Origin: Phylloscopus collybita | Lineage: Eukaryota > Chordata > Aves > Passeriformes > Phylloscopidae | Direction of reading: 5' to 3' | Length of the DNA: 64,000 nt | Assembly (NCBI GenBank): GCA_027886175.1 | Contig: JAJNNQ010000075.1 | Span: 85,787,001-85,851,000, forward strand | In this document: one piece after another, positions 62,988 to 64,000 of the stretch | How the letters are laid out: every line of letters starts with the position of its first letter | Numbering within the stretch: position 1 is the stretch's first letter | Position numbers and translations under genes: made by a program | Notes under the pieces: generated by a model | Told to the model about the DNA's origin: nothing | Database searches by the model: none | The model's input: only the letters and a program-made list of their open reading frames with translations

Positions 62988-63026
62988 CCATCATCAGCCA
63001 CCACCACCACCATCATCATCATCATC
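62988..63026. repeat. CCA/CAT trinucleotide repeat
   Basis: Consecutive CCA units (about 62998-63010) followed by CAT units (about 63011-63026), with a short CAT pair before. It lies within the presumed 3'UTR. Confidence 0.9.
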
Positions 63027-63124
63027 AACCACAGAAAAGCACAACGTCCCCAAAGCAACGGATGGACACTTCCTCTATAGATCCAGCACATGGAGAGGGT
63101 GTGGGTGTGAGTGTGCTCGCCCCC

Positions 63125-63356
63125 CTAGAAAGGCAGCCAGGTCACTAGGGCGGCCCACAGAGCCGCCAGGAGCAGGGGCAAGGCCGGCGAGAGGAGGGAC
63201 GGTGCCGCGCCGCTGCCGCCTCCGCACAGTTCAAATAAGCTGCCTTGGAAATCGAGGTTTTTGGATTCCCGTCTCAATTTCTCCCAGAGGTCTGTCGCTC
63301 CTTCCTGGCAATCGGTGAGCGCTGTGAGGGTGCAGGCGTGGAAATCATCCCAGTAC
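63125..63356 (-). CDS. NRN1: Neuritin family (NRN1-like), last coding exon, partial
   Basis: Neuritin (cpg15) is a small secreted or GPI-anchored neuronal protein that promotes neurite growth and synapse maturation at the cell surface. This exon encodes the C-terminal 76 residues. It begins [20 protein letters not shown], with conserved Cys at exon residues 8, 16 and 44 (FELC), then a Gly/Ser/Ala-rich stretch (GGGSGAAPS) that could hold the GPI attachment site, and a hydrophobic tail ending VTWLPF, as in family members. The stop codon is TAG (63125-63127). On the minus strand the exon follows a pyrimidine-rich acceptor CTCTCCCCTCCTGCAG. The first base (63356) completes a codon, so the intron is phase 2; the known NRN1 intron falls before the same YW. 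Upstream exons (signal peptide, first cysteines) are not seen to the right and must lie beyond the window. Compared with human NRN1 from memory, about nine of the first 45 residues differ, all mildly. Whether it is NRN1 itself or a close paralogue is open. Confidence 0.9.
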
Positions 63357-64000
63357 CTGCAGGAGGGGAGAGCAGCCGGCGTCAGAAGAGGCCCGCGCCC
63401 ACCTTCCCGGGGAGGGGGCCGCCCCTCGGGCCCGCCGCCCCCTCCTCCCGCCGGCGGGGCCGAGCCGGGCATGCCTACGAGGGAGGCTGGGCCGGCGGGG
63501 AGGAGCCGCTGGCTGAGGTTTCGGGGGTCCCCCCCATCCCCAACCCCGCCCTCGGCACCAGCCCGGTCGGGGTGCTGCAAGAATTGCTCTGCTGGGTCTC
63601 TGGCGGAGGGGTCCTTGCCTGGCGGGAGGAGGGGACGTGCTCCCCCCTCGGCTGTCAGATGCCAGCCCAGGAGCCCGCGGGCTCGTCCCGAGGGTTTCTC
63701 GTCACCAGTGGGAGCGGGGCTGGGAAAGGCACCCTTTCGGGTGCGGTGTATAGAATCCCTCCCTCTAGCGGGGGGATTCCCCGGGGCGGGAAAAGGCCCT
63801 TATTGCAGGAAAAGGTCAAGGAGGAAGAGTAGGAGAAGCAGGAAGGGTAGGAGAAGGAAGAAGGAGCATCTTCCTCTTCTGGGCGCCTGGCACCGACCTC
63901 AGCAGGGCAGCCAGAGGGACCCCTGATCCGTGGCCAGGGGCTAAGAGATTTGCTTTCCTAGGATAATTTCCAGCTATTCGCACAAGTTTGGGTGTTTTGG
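63357..64000 (-). other. Intron of the neuritin-family gene, CpG-rich
   Basis: This is sequence upstream of the splice acceptor on the gene's strand. The part to about 63800 is CpG-island-like. The long plus-strand frames here (for example 63245-63832 and 63261-63926) are Arg/Pro/Gly-rich and antisense to the exon. They are shadows of GC-rich DNA. I find no earlier neuritin exon before the window's edge. Confidence 0.7.

Larger units (their letters stand above)
62502..63124 (-). other. Probable 3'UTR of the neuritin-family gene
   Basis: This is the sequence following the stop codon on the minus strand. It includes a repeat of CAT/CCA units (62988-63026; ATG/TGG on the transcript) and a U-rich tract of 55 nt in the transcript (62897-62951). 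Neuritin (cpg15) mRNA is known to be regulated through its untranslated regions, including by the neuronal U-rich-binding protein HuD. The U-rich tract here is a candidate site by analogy. The extent depends on which poly(A) signal is used. Confidence 0.6.

Noticed and set aside
63245..63926. Plus-strand frames of about 195 and 221 codons
   Set aside because: They are antisense to the neuritin-family exon and its CpG-rich intron; composition is Arg/Pro/Gly/Ser-rich with no domain.
1..64000. CRISPR arrays, operons or other prokaryotic systems
   Set aside because: No spaced direct repeats of the right kind, no dense coding, and LINE/SINE/LTR content typical of a bird genome.

Overview
The window looks like nuclear DNA from a bird, most likely a songbird. 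It contains many copies of the avian LINE CR1, both young-looking and heavily decayed. It also has a SINE with a tRNA-like head joined to a CR1 tail (the TguSINE1 type known from zebra finch and relatives), several endogenous-retrovirus LTRs, and long A/T homopolymers. Base composition is moderate across most of the window and turns CpG-rich in the last 5 kb. No prokaryotic gene organisation is visible. The open frames in most of the window are short and have no family resemblance.

Layout. From 1 to about 59 kb I find no exon of a cellular gene. The stretch is intergenic or deep-intronic DNA with mobile-element fossils: CR1 pieces at about 4.0-4.9, 6.6-6.85, 8.5-8.8, 17.3, 17.45-17.8, 30.2-31.7 (a younger minus-strand CR1 inside an older plus-strand one), 33.1-33.3, 39.2-39.4 and 40.8-41.1 kb; a tRNA-CR1 SINE at 15.87-15.99 kb; and single LTRs at about 13.4-14.0 and 38.1-38.6 kb. 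The most unusual object is at 8930-11140. Two copies of one LTR of about 790 bp lie in inverted orientation. Each is followed by a primer-binding-site-like sequence facing inward, and the whole is bounded by a 5-bp direct repeat (CATCT). An ordinary integrated provirus has direct, not inverted, LTRs.

The right end (59-64 kb) is CpG-island DNA around the 3' part of one real gene. The last coding exon of a neuritin-family gene (NRN1-like GPI-anchored neurotrophic protein) lies on the minus strand at 63125-63356, with a clear splice acceptor. Its upstream exons lie beyond the right edge, and its 3'UTR runs leftward to candidate poly(A) signals near 62.49 or 62.02 kb. Further left are CpG-rich patches, a 105-bp cluster of eight TAAT/ATTA homeodomain-type cores (60318-60421) and a CTATAAATAG box (61418-61427). 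These are candidate regulatory elements or an unannotated promoter. If the gene is NRN1 itself, the gene-poor DNA to its left would be its downstream regulatory desert; this is inference.

Limits: repeat family names and boundaries come from recognition by eye, not from a database search.
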